64,000 nucleotides of DNA from Ignatzschineria sp. RMDPL8A (GTDB lineage Bacteria > Pseudomonadota > Gammaproteobacteria > Cardiobacteriales > Wohlfahrtiimonadaceae). The stretch covers positions 1,240,001-1,304,000 of the forward strand of contig NZ_JAPPWA010000002.1 of the NCBI RefSeq assembly GCF_029815055.1, written 5' to 3'. Positions 62,881-64,000 of the stretch are shown here, piece by piece; position 1 is the stretch's first letter, and the number at the start of each line of letters is the position of its first letter. The notes under the pieces were generated by a model, which did not search any database, was not told where the DNA came from, and was given only the letters and a program-made list of their open reading frames with translations. The translations under genes and the position numbers were made by a program.

Positions 62881-62987
62881 AATTTTGATGCTTTTAACGG
62901 CTTTGAAAACGTTTATTATAGGTTGCGCCACTCAATTTAGCGACGAATCGCCTAATAATTGGTTGATTATTTCTTAAAGCGGCGCGA

Positions 62988-64000
62988 TTAGTGGGACGGT
63001 TTTTCCCCTTTACGACGTTTGCCTTGGAGCCACGTTTCCGCAAGATCGATCTCATAAATGAGCTTATCGGCAGTCTCTAAACTGATCGCTTTTGCAGCTT
63101 TTAACCGGTAAACCTCCCCGCGCTGTGATTGAAGGGCGGTAAGACGAATACGAAGCTCGAGCTCTTGCGCCTCGGGGCTGTAATCGGTTTGTCCGTTATA
63201 ACGCTCAACCTCATGGAGCACTTGCCCAACGACTTGCTTAATATGTTGTTGCTCTTCTTCACTCTCGGTATTGTTGCAGAGTCTTTCTTGCAGAGTCTGC
63301 ACGCCGTGGGTCGCCGCAACGGTCATCAGCTCTTTGGCTTTCGTCTCCTCTTCCACTTGAAAGGCGAGATCGAGGGTAAACCCTTTAAGTAGAATCGGCA
63401 AAATAATCACCCCAACAATTAACGAGAGAACAATCACGCCGGCCGCTAAAAAAATCACTTGATAGCGGGTGCCAATAATAAGGGGAATTGAAAGCGCTGC
63501 CGCAAGCGTGACCGCACCACGAACGCCGGAAAAGGTGAGAATGAGGAGCTCGCGCACGCTAAAATCGCGAAATTGCATGGGAAAGCGTTTAAACACAAAT
63601 TGGCTAAAGAGCTTCATCGTCAACAGCCAACTAAAACGAAGCAGCATTAAAAATGCGTAGATCCAAAAAACATCGATAAAGAGCGTCATAAAATTGATCG
63701 TTACTTCCGCATTTGCCCGCTCCATCGAGTATTCAATAATGCCCGGGATTTGCAGGCCTAGCAGAATAAATACGACGCCGTTTAAAACATATTCAAGGAG
63801 CGACCAAGCGCTATTGGCGCGAAATCGCATCTGAATCGGCGCGCGGGTCATAAGCCCTGAGTGCCCCACAAGCATCCCGGAGGCCACCGCGGCCAAAATT
63901 CCCGATACACCGGCCTCTTCGGCAATTACATAAATAAAGAAGGGCACCAGCATTAAAAAGATCGTTTGTACCGCCGGATCATCATCTTTTGTTTTACTAA
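62988..64000 (-). CDS. CPA1-family Na+/H+ antiporter, partial (5' end off the window)
   Basis: The C-terminal part (over 330 residues) of a cation/proton antiporter. The frame stays open to the right edge (DDPAVQTIFLML before the first in-window Met). Seen: IAEEAGVSGILAAVASGMLVG, the ELLILTFSGVRGAVTLAAALSIP signature (cited in part), several membrane helices, and a soluble C-terminal tail of about 110 residues with charged helices. It fits NhaP/YjcE-type antiporters for sodium or pH control. Confidence 0.88.
   Translation of the reverse strand, partial: SKTKDDDPAVQTIFLMLVPFFIYVIAEEAGVSGILAAVASGMLVGHSGLMTRAPIQMRFRANSAWSLLEYVLNGVVFILLGLQIPGIIEYSMERANAEVTINFMTLFIDVFWIYAFLMLLRFSWLLTMKLFSQFVFKRFPMQFRDFSVRELLILTFSGVRGAVTLAAALSIPLIIGTRYQVIFLAAGVIVLSLIVGVIILPILLKGFTLDLAFQVEEETKAKELMTVAATHGVQTLQERLCNNTESEEEQQHIKQVVGQVLHEVERYNGQTDYSPEAQELELRIRLTALQSQRGEVYRLKAAKAISLETADKLIYEIDLAETWLQGKRRKGEKPSH

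Overview
The window looks like a chromosomal segment of a gammaproteobacterium with a small, AT-leaning genome. Evidence: Proteobacterial LptD, LapA/LapB, SlyX, GreB, IbaG and SdhCDAB; HemJ in place of HemG; and intact translation and envelope housekeeping genes. A relative of Ignatzschineria or Wohlfahrtiimonas is my guess from protein character, not something the sequence proves. The region is core-like. I see no insertion sequence, prophage, CRISPR array or integrase. The unusual content lies in leaders, small ORFs and a few unrecognised proteins.

Layout. 1-5.9 kb: two nitrate/nitrite transporters (NarK type) with the NarX-NarL nitrate two-component system, preceded by a hairpin-rich leader. 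5.9-11.5 kb: an unknown protein, Apt, a small coiled-coil membrane protein and the MacAB efflux pair. 11.6-15.1 kb: succinate dehydrogenase sdhCDAB. 15.2-21.2 kb (minus): a small lipoprotein, the glutamate/aspartate ABC transporter gltIJKL and lptD. 21.4-25 kb: an unknown protein, an alpha/beta hydrolase and a large M48 membrane peptidase. 25-33 kb: DprA, a Bcp peroxiredoxin, a PIN-PhoH ATPase, HemJ, IspG, TrmB, a membrane coiled-coil protein, a lytic transglycosylase and GreB. 33-35 kb: a degenerate helicase-like protein with a long disordered tail, upstream of greB. 35.3-38.5 kb: LapA, LapB, IbaG, MurA. 38.6-45.6 kb: DsbD, a DUF3592 protein, a MoxR-DUF58-transglutaminase operon and SlyX. 45.8-50 kb: a PuuP-like putrescine importer, an NlpA/MetQ-type lipoprotein with a poly-cysteine leader ORF, a 54-residue membrane protein and MepA. 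50-55.2 kb: a Tat-type sulfide:quinone oxidoreductase with a membrane partner, a HAD phosphatase, a DsrE-like protein, a MORN-type secreted protein, a GIY-YIG protein and an unknown. 55.8-64 kb: a double-TOBE molybdate protein, a YchJ-like protein, IlvD, RpsU, trigger factor, tRNA-Leu(UAG), a nitroreductase, RNase D and a CPA1 Na+/H+ antiporter cut by the right edge.

How the genes fit together. Nitrate import and sensing, a molybdenum-binding protein, succinate dehydrogenase and a sulfide:quinone oxidoreductase indicate a flexible respiratory chain. Nitrate reductase itself is not in the window. LptD, LapAB, MurA, MepA, the lytic transglycosylase and DsbD (which maintains disulfide chemistry that LptD needs) form an envelope-biogenesis theme.

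The two observations most worth following are these. (1) A 31-codon leader ORF with four consecutive cysteine codons precedes the orphan NlpA-type lipoprotein, with a hairpin and T-tract overlapping the Cys codons; this looks like a cysteine-responsive attenuator. (2) The protein upstream of greB resembles a DEAD-box helicase that has lost its ATPase motifs and gained a roughly 220-residue Arg/Asn/Gln-rich tail.
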